DNA of 64,000 nt, taken from NCBI GenBank assembly GCA_036023115.1, contig JAYKKT010000041.1, positions 4,799,501 to 4,863,500 on the forward strand, written 5' to 3'. The position numbers were made by a program, and so were the translations under genes. The number at the start of each line of letters is the position of its first letter. Within the stretch, counting starts at the first letter, position 1. Shown here piece after piece: positions 45,454-57,350 of this stretch. Under the pieces are notes generated by a model. It was not told the origin of the DNA and searched no databases. It saw only the letters and a program-made list of their open reading frames with translations. The DNA is from Brasenia schreberi (taxonomy: Eukaryota; Streptophyta; Magnoliopsida; Nymphaeales; Cabombaceae).

Positions 45454-45461
45454 GTTGATAT
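45454..45461. repeat. 8-bp target-site duplication, right copy, of nested hAT
   Basis: GTTGATAT, partner of 41877-41884. Confidence 0.88.
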
Positions 45462-45733
45462 TGTTTATAAATGGAGTTTTGAATTTATGTACTCATGAAA
45501 GGTTGGACAAATGACTATCGTAGATCATTAGTGAACTTCTTGCCCTACTGTCCAAATGGGACATTATTTTTGAAATCCTACTATCCAAATGGGACATTAT
45601 TTTTGAAATCCTATAATCTGTCCCATATTAATAAAACTATAGATAATTTACTCTTTATTTTTGAAGATGTGTAGGATATTGGTATTCAAAATATTGTTTA
45701 ATGCATAAATGATAATGTTGCAAATTTTAAGGC
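45462..45733 (+). pseudogene. hAT-like transposase pseudogene, segment 2 (DUF659 middle)
   Basis: Continues segment 1: VYKWSFEFMYS, then TNDYRRSLVNFLPYCPNG, TLFLKS, NLSHINKTIDNLLFIFEDV, IQNIVQCINDNVANFKA. It aligns with GRTLINFLAYCPKGTVFVRS through VVQVITENTTNYADAG of the gene at 10335, but has DN where that gene has EN. An 11-codon in-frame tandem duplication (33-bp units from 45551 and 45584) repeats the NG-TLFLKS part. It is cut at 45733 by a family-B LTR; homology resumes at 56599. Confidence 0.82.
45551..45616 (+). repeat. 33-bp perfect tandem duplication
   Basis: Unit TCCAAATGGGACATTATTTT plus 13 further bases, at 45551-45583 and 45584-45616. The length is a multiple of three, so the frame is kept. 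Confidence 0.9.
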
Positions 45734-46872
45734 TATAAACAATTTTTTTTAGTTTGGTATGAACTTAAAACTTTGCTTGTAAAAATCATGCGCGAGCATG
45801 CCAATAAGTTTACTCAAACTTTTAAAGAGATTTATCAGACTATTCAGCGATTATGAGAAAGTAGGTTTTTGTCGACATAGGCCTTGAACCGGTGATCAAG
45901 GATCATCTTAAATACTTAGGAAGAGTGATTTTGAAATTGAGAGTTTTCTCAAAACAATTTCAACTCAAAACTGCCTTTTCAAAAGAGCATCAATTTCATT
46001 TGGCCAAACCTGATTTAGTTATGTGAAAATAGAATTGTTTCTATTTTATAGTGTGAGAGTTTATATTTTTTTACTTATTTTATTGAGATCCAAAAGTCCC
46101 AAAAATTTTTCCTACGTGAGAACTAGGTATGAAGTTTTATTGAATATTTTTTCTTTTTATTTTGAGTCTTTGAATGATCAAATAAAAAATATGAGAAAAA
46201 CTTCTAGTTGTATGCTATTTTAAAAATTCAGACAGTATCTGTAACTGAGATAAAGAGTCTGAGTAAAACATTCATATATCTTTACGTAGGCTTTCAATTT
46301 TTATGAAAATTATCAATTTAAAAAATTATGGATGTTACATTTTAGATGAAACTATTCTTGAGGTATTTAGATACGGATTGAGTTATGATAGTTTTGTTGA
46401 ATATCTGTCGTAGGATTTTTGTTACAACTAGGTTTGGTTTCGGGTTGTGTCTGATTCTTACAGATTTTTTTATCAATGTCACTCATATCCATAATTTGAA
46501 AGAATTTTAACAGATATTGGACGGTATGTGTACCACTCATAGAGAAAATTTGAGAATATTTTGCTTAGAGATGGTGATTGAAAAATTTGGAGATCATACA
46601 AGGTCTCTGTAGTATACTGAAATCGGCAAAAATCTTCTTATAGAAAATAATGATGCATCCGGTTAGAATCTTAATGATTTAGTGATCATTTGAAGAATTT
46701 TATTGAAGACTTATGCTCGTTCGAAGAGAAACTCATCTACAATATAAATCCCCAGTGCATCTTTGTCAAGGAGGATTGCTCTCTTAAAAATATATAAGAT
46801 CATAACCCTATGCACTCCCGTAACACAAACTTATGGGTGATTAATACACCATAAGAGTGTATGTAATCAGAA
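45734..46872 (-). repeat. Partial family-B 3' LTR (U5 half)
   Basis: Aligns with the left half of 54859-56598 and with the reverse complement of 22920-24256: GGTATGAACTTAAAACTTTG, GTTTACTCAAACTT, GTCGACATAGGCCTTGAACC, AATGATGCATCC and AAACTCATCTAC, up to GTGTATGTAATCA. The promoter-containing half is missing and is replaced by other sequence at 46873. Confidence 0.7.
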
Positions 46873-48113
46873 TGATCGCAAGCGGTAACTTTTAAAAAAG
46901 ATTTAACACAAACTTTAGGAGAAATAAAAGACTTTATTGGGAGAAACAAAGTATATAAATAGTGTTGGAGATTTTGAAAGGCCAATTGTAATATAACTTC
47001 TCTCCTAGATGTGGCAAGGTATGATTTAGTTTTTTGATAAATTAATATTTTTTATTTTATGACTTGTGTTGTTTTATTTATTATGTTTTATTTTAGATGA
47101 ATGATGAACTCGATTTGATATAGATGTATTGAATTTATCGAGGTTTGCTCAATGCATATTAAGCCTAACATATAGTTCGAGTGGATGGGAGAGGAATTGG
47201 AGTTATGCAAACTTATGTGGGTTAATGCATACCAAATCTCTTAGTTGGAGTATTTATTTCTTGCTCTTTATTGATAACCTAGTCTCATAGACTTTTATTC
47301 ATAAAAAAGTTAAACAACATTTCAAAATTCAATTCTTTACACTATAAGACCTTAATACTCAAACAAAATGTGATTCAAATTGGCAGGTGTTATTTCTACT
47401 TTAGGATTATAATGATAGATTTTCCTTTTTTTGGTATAAGTTATCGGGGGTACAAGGGAAATTCCCACGTTTCCTTCTAAAGCGTACTGTGGTATAAAAA
47501 AGAGAGAATTTTGAGAAAAGCTCCTTTGCTCTTTGCTCTTTGAGCTTTTGATTTTTCTTTTTCTTTCTTTTATATGAAGACCTCTATATTGGAGGTTGAT
47601 TTTTTGTTTTTTTTTCTCTTTTTTTTCTTTCATTTTTGCTTTCGACATATTAGGCCTTTGTCCATTTCCTTAGAGAGAATGAGAGGGGGGAACAATTTAT
47701 GCCTCTAGATACTCAATCTAATCAGGTATGCCCTATTTTCATAATAGCACCTATTATTAAAAAATATTTTGTTGTTTTGAACTATGTCCTATCTTGTAAA
47801 ATAAGGACTTTTGAAATGTTATTTAATGATTTTTAAAATACTCAACCATTTCATAGAGTGTTCATTCCTAGTTAAAAAACATATACTCAACTTGGCTTCC
47901 TTTTCAAGAAACTAAAGATCTATTTATAAAATCATTTCAAAAGAATTAGTGGTAGACTCTAAATATGATATCTTTTTAGATATTGAGTGTTTATAGGGTA
48001 CCAAGTTTCTTCTCTTGGCATTAATTAGCCAATATGCATTGTTGGTTGTGGCTTCTCTTATGACATAGGGATCTTCCCAAATGGGCCACCATTTTTCGAG
48101 AGGATGTTGTAGA
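46873..48113. repeat. Block duplicated at 57060-59440 (hAT-adjacent plus gypsy 3' part)
   Basis: 46873-47290 matches 57060-57650 (ATGATCGCAARCGGT, GTTGGAGATTTTG, GATGAATGATGARCT, AATGCATATTAAGCC, GAGTATTTATTTCTTGCTC). 47335-48113 matches 58660-59440 (AAGACCTTAAT, GTCGGGGGTACAAG, GTGGTATAAAAAAGAG, GACCTCTAYATTGGAGG, ACCAAGTTTCTTC). The right part is the end of gypsy integrase on -. The second location has an extra 1 kb or so between the two parts. No intact gene is present. A frame at 47352-47648 is Lys-rich low complexity. Confidence 0.65.
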
Positions 48114-50121
48114 TGTGAAATTTTATTTTGAAGTTTATGTAGAGATTTGAAATAATTTTCACAAACTATGTCGTGCGTGAGTGTGTCAGTTAGTTTACTT
48201 AAATTAACAAAGATTATTTCTGACTTTAATAGCGATTATAGGTAAGTGATATATTTTCGACTTAGGCCTTCTTGAACCGATGCTTAAGGGTCAGCCTAGA
48301 TGCTTTGAGGATTGTTTTAGATTATGTGTGTTTTCAAAATCCACTTTTAAATCCAAATGACTTAACCACATTCGTGAACTTAGGTCTTAAAAGGAAATAT
48401 TTCAAAGTTTTGAAAAATAGAACTGGTTTTGTTTTCAAAGACTCATTTCAGGATTGTTTTCAATAGCCTATGAATCTCCAAAAATCTTGAAAATTTTGTA
48501 TGTAAAAGAGGTTGATGTGAAGATTTAGGAACTATTTTTATTCTAGTTTTTGGTATTGTGAATGTACACAATTAAATCAAACATTTACCCTTACTTAGAC
48601 ATTTAGGATAGTTCTGTGACGGAAATAAGGAGGTCTAGAAAAGTGTCTTTATCTCGGTGCACAAACCTCCAATATTTATGAACATAGTCTTGTTGGAAGT
48701 CTATGAAGCTTTCTAATAAGATTGGTTTTAATAAAATTGGTTCACTACATACAAAGTTATGAGATGAAAATACAAGCTCTGTTGTAGGAAAGAGGGGTTT
48801 CAAAGGTTTTATTCCGATTTTAACGACCTATTCTAATTTTATTTACATAGTTGCATGGACCTAAAATTCCTAAAAATTTTAGTAAAATTGGTCTTTTGTA
48901 AGTATGAAAAGTTTTAGAGTATTTGAAGTAGAAATCAAGGAATTAAAAATCAAATATCAGACATATGTAAGATATACAAAATAGATTTTTGAGTTTACAA
49001 CATACATGAATGCATTTCATCCAAAATTTAAAGACAATCCACAATAGTTCCAATGTAAATGACCGAAAGAAGTGAAGAAAAGTATAACTATAGCTTAAGC
49101 ATAGAGGGGATTAGGAGATATAAGGGTCTACAATATATATTGGGATAGGAGAAGCTGAAAATCAAGCACAGTAGGTATCTAATCAAACAAAATCGGGCAA
49201 CATAATATCTAGCTATTACATCAATAAATGGAGTTAGTTACTGCTCTTTAATTACAACCCTTTCTTAATTGAATGAAAGTAAGGAATAAGAGAAATGTAA
49301 AGAGAGGGAGAATCGACCTTCATTGAGAAGTTTCTTGGCAAATTGATGAAGCCGAGAAAGAGGGGGGCGGTTCCTCCAATTTCTCTCTTCTTCCTCTCTC
49401 TCTCTCTCTCTCTTTCTCTCTTTCTCTATCTCTCTCTCCTCACTTGGCTGCAACCTTTCCTCTCTTTCTTCAATCCCTTCAATTTCCTCAATCTCTATAC
49501 TCTCTCCAAGGCTCTTTCAATTTCCTCAATGCCTAAAACCCAGTCCCAAGGCTCCCTTTTATAGATTTCAAGGGGGGCCTATTCCACGATATGGACCTTT
49601 GGAGCTATCCTAATCCAATCCAATCCAAATACTTGATCTATTCATGCACAGGGGGTGCATGTGGGCTAGGAGGGTGATCCCCTCTTAGCCTATGTGGGCT
49701 TGGTGCAGCTCATATGAACCACCTCCTTTATTGGACTTGGCTAGGTGAGCTCGACTCACCCTAGCCCGTCCCTTGCATGATCTTAGTGGCTTGCCTTGAG
49801 ACGAGTCTTGACTTGGGTGTGGTCTTCATTTGTTATTTGAATTTGAGACTTGAATCCACCTTGGCTTGAGTCAGCTTCTTCTGGATCGTCTTAGGATCGA
49901 TTTGGATTTGAACTCGGGATGACCTTGCTTCGAGACTTGATTTGGATGCTTGATTCAATCCTGCCTTCAGAAATTCTGTTTTGCTTGATTGTCTTTTCAG
50001 TTAAGATTTATGGTTCCAAATATTTCCTTTTTAATTATTTAAAACCATTTCATTTTAGATATATTTTAAAAATTAAGTTTTAACAAAATCCTCAAATATT
50101 CTTTTTAGAAAATAATTGAGT
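48114..50121 (-). mobile_element. Second family-A LTR, probably a solo insertion
   Basis: Co-linear with the solo LTR at 17248-19514 from TGTGAAATTTTATT through the CT-rich leader and CCTTTTATAG (TATA on -, 49555-49564). GTAGA occurs on both sides (48109-48113 and 50122-50126) and may be the target duplication, though the right end lacks a clean CA. It separates gypsy RNase H sequence on the right from post-integrase sequence on the left. Confidence 0.62.
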
Positions 50122-50126
50122 GTAGA

Positions 50127-51420
50127 TGAGCCACATGGTCAATTAGAGCTTGGCGTTTAATGGAAGTTTTTGATGAAACTTCAATTCATATTCCATAAAA
50201 AAAAGTTATCATTTGCCTAGCCTATCAATTAGGATAGGTTTTTTGAAAAGATGCTTAATGAGGTCGAGTTTAGACACTATCCAAATCTCATGGTTCAAGA
50301 AATAATGTCAACTTTTGACATGCCTATACCAATGCTAAACATGTCTTCTCCATGGCTTGATAATTGCTTTCATACGCCAAGAGAGTTTTTGAAATATAGT
50401 AAATGACATACTCCTTAAGGTTATCATTTTCATATTCCGCTAGTAAAGCACCCAATGCCTTTTCATGAATGGAGAGATATAAAAGCAAAGGTTTTCATTT
50501 CTTTGGAGGTTTCAAAATTGGAGAATTTATCAAATAGGTCTTCGGTCTTTCAAAAGCTTCTTGACACTCAGAGTCCCAAAAGAATTTTACACCTTTTCTC
50601 AAAAGTTTATTGAATGGTTTACATCTTATTGCCAAATTAGAGATGAAGCATTTAATGGCTTGGAGACAACCTTGGAGGCTTCGAATTTGAGTTTGGTTGG
50701 ATGGTGGAGGCATGTCTATGATGACTCAATACTTATAGGGGTCGACCTCTATATCCCTTTGGCTAACCATAAACCCTAAAGTTTTCCCGACTCTACTTCA
50801 AACACACACTTTTGAGGGTTTAGTTTTACTGTGTAAAGCCTAACTCTTTCAAAGACGTTTTGCAAAGATTTTATATGAGTGCAATTTGATTTTTAATTTG
50901 AGTAAAAGATCATTACATATAATTCCAAAAGTTTATGGATTTGGTTATGAAAAATGGTCATCATGGCTCCTTGGTAAGTGGCATCAAAATTTTTCAAACC
51001 AAAAGGCATAACAATATAGCAGTATGTGCCCTAAGGTGTGATAAAAGTAGTTTTGTATTGATCTTTTGAAAACTTTATTTTATTGTAACCTTAATACCCA
51101 TCCATAAAAGAGAACATTTCATGATTAGTTGTGCTACCAATGATCAAATCAATATTAGGCGAAGAAAAATTATCTTTTGGAATGGTTTTGAAATAAATGT
51201 AAATCCTAATTTTTTCATTTGATTTTTTAACAACGACTACGTTTGAAAGCCAATCAAAATAAGCAATGGGTTTTATAAAACTAGCCTTTAAAAGATCTTT
51301 TAAATTCTCTTTTACTTGTGGATATTGGGATGAATTTTCTTAAGGTTTTGCTTGACGGGCTTGACACTAGGTTTTAAAGGTAAACGATGTTTTATCACTA
51401 TAGGGTATAATCTGAGCATA
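50127..51420 (-). pseudogene. Gypsy reverse transcriptase and RNase H
   Basis: On - from about 51400: KPIAYFDWLSNVVVVKKSN, FSFMDGY-GYNKIKF, YCYIVMPFGLKNFDATYQGA, NPQKCVFEV and GKTLGFMVSQRDIEVDP. The open piece 50495-50713 follows (SLQGCLQAIKCFISNLAIRC, FFWDSECQEAFERPKTYL), then RNase H (HEKALGALLAEYENDNLKEY, VIYYISKTLL, MEKTCLALV) and QALIDHVAHLHS at the junction with the LTR. The catalytic YVDD is destroyed: the sequence reads LELYVMIFY because one G is missing (TATGTAATGATC in place of TATGTAGATGATC). Several stops confirm it is dead. Confidence 0.82.
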
Positions 51421-52771
51421 TCCTCATAGGTTCATGCAAACACATCAATGTGTGATTTTAGAAATTATATAAAGAATACTCTTTCAGGTTCATTCAAAAG
51501 AGTTCCTATTTTGACACACTTAGAATTAGACTCAGTTCTTAGGTTGACTTCTAAAAAGTCCCCTCCCACGAAACTTAAAGGTTTTTCCAAGTCAAAAATT
51601 CTATGGAATTCGGGAAGCTCAGGAGTTTGATCACCCTCCTCGATGAGAGGATCTATCTCCTTGTTGTGTTCTATGTTAAATGATTTGACATTTTGGAAAG
51701 ATATCTCTGTAAGAAAATATGATGATCCTTAATAAGAACATGATTTTGGGTTGAGGATGTATAAAGGTTTTAGCAAAATCATATTTTAGGATGATACGTG
51801 ATTTTGAAAACTTGGTTTTTGATAAAATATTTGGTTTTTAAAATTTTTATCAGTTTTTTGGTTTTTCTAATTTTTTTGGTTTTTTCAAGACAAACCTTTG
51901 AAGAGGAAATAAAATTTTTTTTTTTAGGTTTTCAAATTTTGTATTGTTTTCGCTTTTTCCAAGATTTGCTATTGTTTTCGGTTTTTGAAGATTTTCTAAG
52001 TGTTCTTGATTTTTCTAAATATATATTATTTTTGGATTTTTGGTAGAAAAAGGAGGGTCTTCTATCAAGCCTACAAAGGATACACTACGAGTTAGGTTCC
52101 AAATAAGAGATCTAAATCATAGGTTTTGGTTTTAGTGACCCCTAGGTCACTCTTAACCAAAATGATTTTTGATAGGGGTTTGGGAGGTTTCGATGGGTCA
52201 AAGCCTAACCCATGTCAACCTTGGTTTGGGGATGGGATAAGAGGTTCCATACTCTTGGACCTTGCTTCCTTGACCTTAGTAAGGTGTATAACCCTTGTTT
52301 ATAATCATGTTCCAAGGGTTTTCAAGTTTGGAAAATCTGGGATAAAGATAATGATTTTGAAAATACTATTATCTGTGGAGTGGGATGTGATATACAATTC
52401 AGGTCTTTGGGAGTAGTCTAGGATATGGAGGTTGGAGGTAGAGGGCAATCTACTAGGGATTGGCTGCATGATGACTTTTTCTTTTTTGCAAATTTGTTCT
52501 TGACATGGCTCACTTGTGATGCATGAAAAATTTTGAATTCGTTTGAGGTTTGAGTTATCCTCTCCGTATACAACTATGACCTTATCTTCCCAATGGATCT
52601 TAACACATTATGAAAGGTTGAGGGGACAACCTTGAGTGAGTGTATTTAAGGCCTTCCTAACAAGTTGTAGTAAGGGTTGATATCTAAGACACGAAACAAC
52701 CCTATATGTTGGATTGGGTCGATTTCCATGAGAAGTTCAATTGATCCAAGGGAATGGGAGGAATTATCATC
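51421..52771 (-). pseudogene. Gypsy linker region between protease and RT, degraded
   Basis: Lies between protease and RT of the same element. Frames are short and Phe-rich on + (51798-52046), an artefact of A-rich - strand sequence. No domain was assigned. Confidence 0.4.
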
Positions 52772-52957
52772 TTATCCCATGATGATGATTGAACTTTGTT
52801 CAAGACTCTCTAATAGAACTCCAACTTGGAGGGCTATATGCAAAGGGAGGATGTTTAGGCCCCATCCACCATCGACCAAACACTTTCCAAAATGATGATA
52901 ATTCAAAAGCACCTCTATGTATAAGGCATGATTGTGGGTGGTTATCGGCCTACTCAA
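52772..52957 (-). pseudogene. Gypsy aspartic protease fragment
   Basis: The frame carries HNHALYIEVLLNYHHFGKCL followed by VDGGWGLNILPLHIALQ. Retropepsin-like proteins of plant gypsy elements have VD(N/G)GS(S/G)LN(V/I)LP here; the active-site Asp is kept and the following Ser is Trp. The rest of the domain is degraded. Confidence 0.7.
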
Positions 52958-53508
52958 CTCATCTTCGGAAAAGATGATTGAAGTTTGGATGAGACCAAGA
53001 AGGACAATGACTTAGGAGTTATGAATGTGCTAACCTTGGTTTTCTCCAGAACTCTCTTCAATACATGCCTATATTTAGGCAAGATTTTGATCAACTATAA
53101 TATAAACATGTTGATTGGAAGCCTTGCTAAATGCTTTTCTCGATCATATTGAGGTAATACAACAACTTTACCTTTGTCCTTGCTTAATTTATTCCCTAAG
53201 TGCAGGAGTGATAGATCCTTTCGGACCTAGTAACCTCCTGAATACTTTTCCTATGACTCAGTCCTACTTAGGCTTTATGTTGGTGCAAAGATTTTGGCAC
53301 ACTACAAATAACTATCAAGGCTTTAGCCGGAGGCAAGACACTAAGTGCTCCTTGGATCACTACTTGTTTTGCTTTTTTAAATATTACAAGAGAACCATAT
53401 GGTATGTGGCAAATAGAGTAAACCATATGAATGCATGATCACAACAAGCATTGGTGATTGCTTCATGAGAGTTCTTAGGAGAGAGACATACTTCTTCGGA
53501 GCTTTCAT

Positions 53509-54710
53509 TCATGCTTGCATGTTTCGAAAAGGGCTCCTTGAAAATGGCTCGGGAAGGCTCTGACTCCTTGGTGATGTGGAGTTGCCTTGGTCAATCAAGT
53601 CTTCTACTTTGTTTTTCAAAGAGAAATAATTATTCATATAATTATCCTTTAGCCTATAATACTTGCAAAATTCATTGAGAAAACGTCCCTTAGGGGTTGT
53701 CCCTTTGGGAATCGACGGTAAGTTCACCAATCCTTATGATAGGAGAATGTTTAGGACTTCTGTAAGTAGTCATCCTAGATGCGTATAATCTCTCTTTGTG
53801 TTTTCATTAATTTTTTTTTTTTTGCTTTTGGGATGGGTGGTTTGGACTTTGGCCCAAAAGGTTTGGTGGGATTAGAAGAGGAAGGTTCAACTTTAACACT
53901 CTACACTTTCTGAGATTTTACCTCTTCATCTAGGGTAGACGACCTATAAACCACTGGATTTGGCTTTAAAGAGAAGCCCTTAGCTTTCCAACCTTCGGAT
54001 ATGGGTTCCTTTACTTACTCGCATGGGTATTTTCATTGTGAGCTTGCTTAGCATCTCTCAACGTATTGAGAGTTGGGGTAACCTTTATGTTGTATGTGAA
54101 TCTTTGAATGAAACTATTGGCAACCTCTTCGACGGTAGTGAATTGGCTCAAATCATATGAGGTCATTCACTTGAACGCATTCTTCTTGAGGGAGTATAGG
54201 AACCAATAGACCCACTTGGATGGGTCCTTCTTTTTCTTATAGGACTTTCGGGAAAAGAGTTGCAAATGAGATCTAGGATCTCCATTGCCATCATAAAAAT
54301 GAAAGCTTGGCATTTTGTCCTCACTATCGGTTTGATAATCGGATGGTAAAGCCTTTCAATAGTTATTGTATGACTCTCATATCTTTCATGGTAAATGATT
54401 CGAGGTTTGACTCTTTTTCCTCAAATTTTGAAGTTGGTTTGGTCTTTCGGACATAGTTTGTCCTCTTATGGGCTCGAGATTGTTTTTCATAAGAAGAACA
54501 AGATTCAACCACGTCAGCCTCTTAGCTTAGGACGGCGATCTCTCTATCAATTCTCAACTCTCTTAGCGCTCTCCTTAAAGATGCGGTTCTATCTTCCTAG
54601 GTTTGGAAAAGCAATTTATAAGACTTTTTCGTCATTTTTGAAAACCAACTTATGAAGCTTGATAAGTCCTTACTTGACACATCCCCAATTGAACCTTTTG
54701 AACTTGACAT
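53509..54710 (-). pseudogene. Gypsy gag
   Basis: ATG at 54710, 122 nt left of the primer site, starts MSSSKGSIGDVSSKDLSSF. Stops and shifts follow. Near the C-terminal end (53509-53730) the frame carries RFLNEFCKYYRLKDNYMNNY FSLKNKVEDLIDQG, equivalent to the CxYHxxxGHxTEDC-ALK-IEDLI block of plant gypsy gag proteins, with the His and second Cys lost. The nucleocapsid role in a live element is RNA packaging. Confidence 0.7.
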
Positions 54711-54831
54711 GGTATGTGATTGAAAATTTTAAACCTATGACCAAGTTTCTAAAAGAGTTTAAAACAATGTTTTGAAACTAACTTGTTTTTAAAGAATGTG
54801 ATCGGATTAAAATGATTGCTCTAAGACCTAA

Positions 54832-54849
54832 GTCACACTGGGCGTGCCA
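54832..54849 (-). other. Gypsy primer-binding site
   Basis: TGGCACGCCCAGTGTGAC on -, nine nucleotides inside the 5' LTR. The same core, TGGCACGCCC, adjoins the LTR-like block at 5203. Confidence 0.7.
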
Positions 54850-54858
54850 TTTTATTTT

Positions 54859-56598
54859 TGTAGACAAAATTTTTCGGTGCAGTATGAACTTAAAACTTTG
54901 CTTTCAAAAATTGTGTGTGAGCGTGCTAATTAGTTTACTCAAACTTGCAAAGAGATTTACCTAACTATTATGTGATTGTGAGAAAATAGGTTGTTGTCGA
55001 CATTGTGAGAAAACAAAATTGGTTCTGTTTTATACTGTGGGAGTTTATATGTTTTTTAGTGGCTTTATAGGGATCCAAAAATCTCAAAAATTTTACCCGA
55101 GTGAGAACTAGGTAGTTGTATTGAAAAGAGTGATTACATACTCATATCATCGTATGTAAATGTGACAGCTATGTCCCTCTTATGGCTTCTTGAATTGAAT
55201 TATAAGCACTCAATACACCGAAAAAAGGAGAGAAGGGATGATATAATATGTAAGCATATAATAGATGAGAACATATAAGGTATAATGTATATTGGGGTAG
55301 AAGAAATGAAATCTCGTGAAAGTTGCGAATTCCTCTTACTTATGGCCCTTTCATTTGGGCTTTCAGATTGTAATGACCCTCTTTTGCAATGATATAACAC
55401 GAAATGATTGTTATTATTTAGCTTACAAAGGATTAAAGATAATAACTCTAAAATTACAATAAGAACATATTAGAAAAAGGGGTAGAAGAGGATGACTTGA
55501 AGCTTTCTCTCTAAGTCTCTCCCTTTCTCTCTCTTTCTTTGATGAACTCTTGTTTGGGTTAGGAATGAGCTCTCTCATGTCCTCGTTGGTTGAGCTTATC
55601 ACTCTTAGGATGAAATGCCTTTTCTTAGTCACCCCAATTTTTCTTTTATAGGTATTTTCTTGAATCGGATCATTTTGGGTTATTGGGTTCGATTGAGATA
55701 TAAATTCAATCCATCAAGGGACATCCACATGTGGGAAGAGAAATTGGACTTATGTGACATGTCGTGGGGACAACTGTGCACGATTTTGGCACATTTGGAG
55801 CACGTGGAAGGCATTTCGTATGGAAGGCACGTAGGAGCACATGTAGCGGGTCTCTCTAGGCACGTGGTGGGCCCCACACTTGTTACTTGGTAATGCATGG
55901 CAGCTTGTGGGCGGTCCGTGGTGGCCGACGATGACACGAGAAGCACGTGGTAGCCAACGATGACGTGAGAGGTTCATGATCCACGCATAGTAGGTGGCGT
56001 TTTACCATTGTCTGCACTTTGGGTTGACCTTTTTAATATTTTTGAACTGCTTTAACTTTCTGGTTGTGTAGGATGACTTGGTGTAGGATCTTCTTTTATT
56101 AAGAGTATTTTAAACTTTTCAATTGATACTTTTCTGTGAGCTTGAGCTATCGTCAAACTTGAGTCTTATAAGGTCCCGATCCATCTCCACCATGTTTTAG
56201 GCTTGTTTGTTCTATTTTTTTGTTTTTATAATTCAAATATTTTATAGGGATAAAATGGTTATTTTGTAAATATTTTGGACGTATAACTTATTTTGGTTCC
56301 AAATGCCATATTTTAGCTTTTTCAACTTTCTTTGATAGAAACATACTTCAAACAACAAAATTTTGCTAATACATACTTAAGGGCAAAATGGTCATTTTAT
56401 GGAATTTGTTAGAATTCAAATTTTTTTATGGGGCTCGAAGTACTCTCATTTTCAGGCTCTCACAAAATTTGGTTTGTAAATGAGCTCGCTTAAGGTGTCT
56501 TTGTTGAAAGAAACCTTAGAAGACCCACAACCATAATTTTTCTTATAAAAAGAGAAATTTTGAAAATTCTTTTTTTTTGACAAATTTTTTGGTGTACA
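54859..56598 (-). repeat. Family-B 5' LTR
   Basis: The left end on + is TGTAGACAAAA (the U5 end on -), and the right end is GGTGTACA at 56591-56598. The TATA box is CCTATAAAAG on - (55643-55652). It carries GC-rich CACGTGG-type repeats at 55790-55960 in U3, related to 22290-22560. An internal deletion near 55000-55140 is seen against the LTR at 45734. Confidence 0.75.
55643..55652 (-). promoter_or_regulatory. TATA box of family-B LTR
   Basis: CCTATAAAAG on -, with a purine-rich leader (AGAGAGAGAAAGGGAGA on -) 100-150 bp downstream. Confidence 0.5.
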
Positions 56599-57350
56599 TA
56601 GGTGAACCATCTATCATTAGTATGGACTCATGTGTTGTACATTTTATAGAATTAATGCTTGAGAATTTAAGTGTAATGAATGAAATTAAGGGGACAATTG
56701 ATGTATGCATTAATGTTACAAAGTTTTTTTATAATCACTTATGTGTATTGCATTTGATGAGAACCACACTGGTGAAAAAGAGTTTATTAGTCTTTCGTTC
56801 ACAAGATTTGCTACGAATGTTATCATTGTAATACAAAAAAATGCATTGAAAATGATATTTTCATTTGATTATTAGGGCTCTATAACTTGTCAAGAAAGAG
56901 GGGATTATTGTAGTGAATCTTATTTTTAATGATAACTTTTGAGAGAAATGCAAGACTATTTTGAGGATGATTGTGCTTTCAATAAAGGTAATAAGAATAA
57001 TAGACAATGAAAATATGCATGCTATGCCTTGCATATATAATTCTATGAATAATGTTAAATTGGCAAGCAAACCATGATCGCAAACGGTCACTTTTAAAAA
57101 AGGTTTAAAAGATAATTGATACACATTGAAACTGGCAAGTACATGATGATTTGCATGCTGTTACATATTTTCTTAATCTTTCTATTAGATTTTCTCACAA
57201 TTTTTTAGGGGACGAAGAACTTAAATATTGAATGCAATTGACCTTATACAATATTCATCTATTAGGTGCAACATCCATTTAGACCTATGTAAGTATACAA
57301 ATAATGTTGGAGATTTTGGAAGGGCAATTGCAATATAACTCCACTCTTAG
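56599..57350 (+). pseudogene. hAT-like transposase pseudogene, segment 3
   Basis: Resumes the split DUF659/hAT homology: CVVHFIELMLENLSVMNEIK, INVTKFFYNHLCVLHLMRTT, and a FATN-II-VIQKNALKM piece by frame switching. Further on comes NNVGDFGRAIAI (57290-57345), equivalent to SKALGDFGSDLAI in the gene at 10335, followed by a GT that could be the old intron donor. Many stops. Together with 41240-41884 and 45462-45733 it forms one ancestral gene spread over 16 kb. Confidence 0.75.

Larger units (their letters stand above)
45734..56598 (-). mobile_element. Ty3/gypsy element (family B LTRs), internally rearranged, inserted in the hAT pseudogene
   Basis: The left LTR end (45734) and right LTR end (TGTACA, 56598) sit exactly where the DUF659 homology of the hAT pseudogene stops and restarts. 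On -: 5' LTR 54859-56598, PBS 54832-54849, gag from 54710, protease near 52772-52957, RT 50560-51400, RNase H about 50130-50560. There follow a family-A LTR (48114-about 50121), a post-integrase block (47290-48113), unassigned hAT-like sequence (46873-47290), and only the U5 half of the 3' LTR (45734-46872). The integrase core is absent. The nested history is inference; the junctions and domain order are seen directly. Confidence 0.72.

Noticed and set aside
51798..52046. Phe-rich 82-codon frame on +
   Set aside because: Antisense of A-rich gypsy linker; low complexity, no motif.
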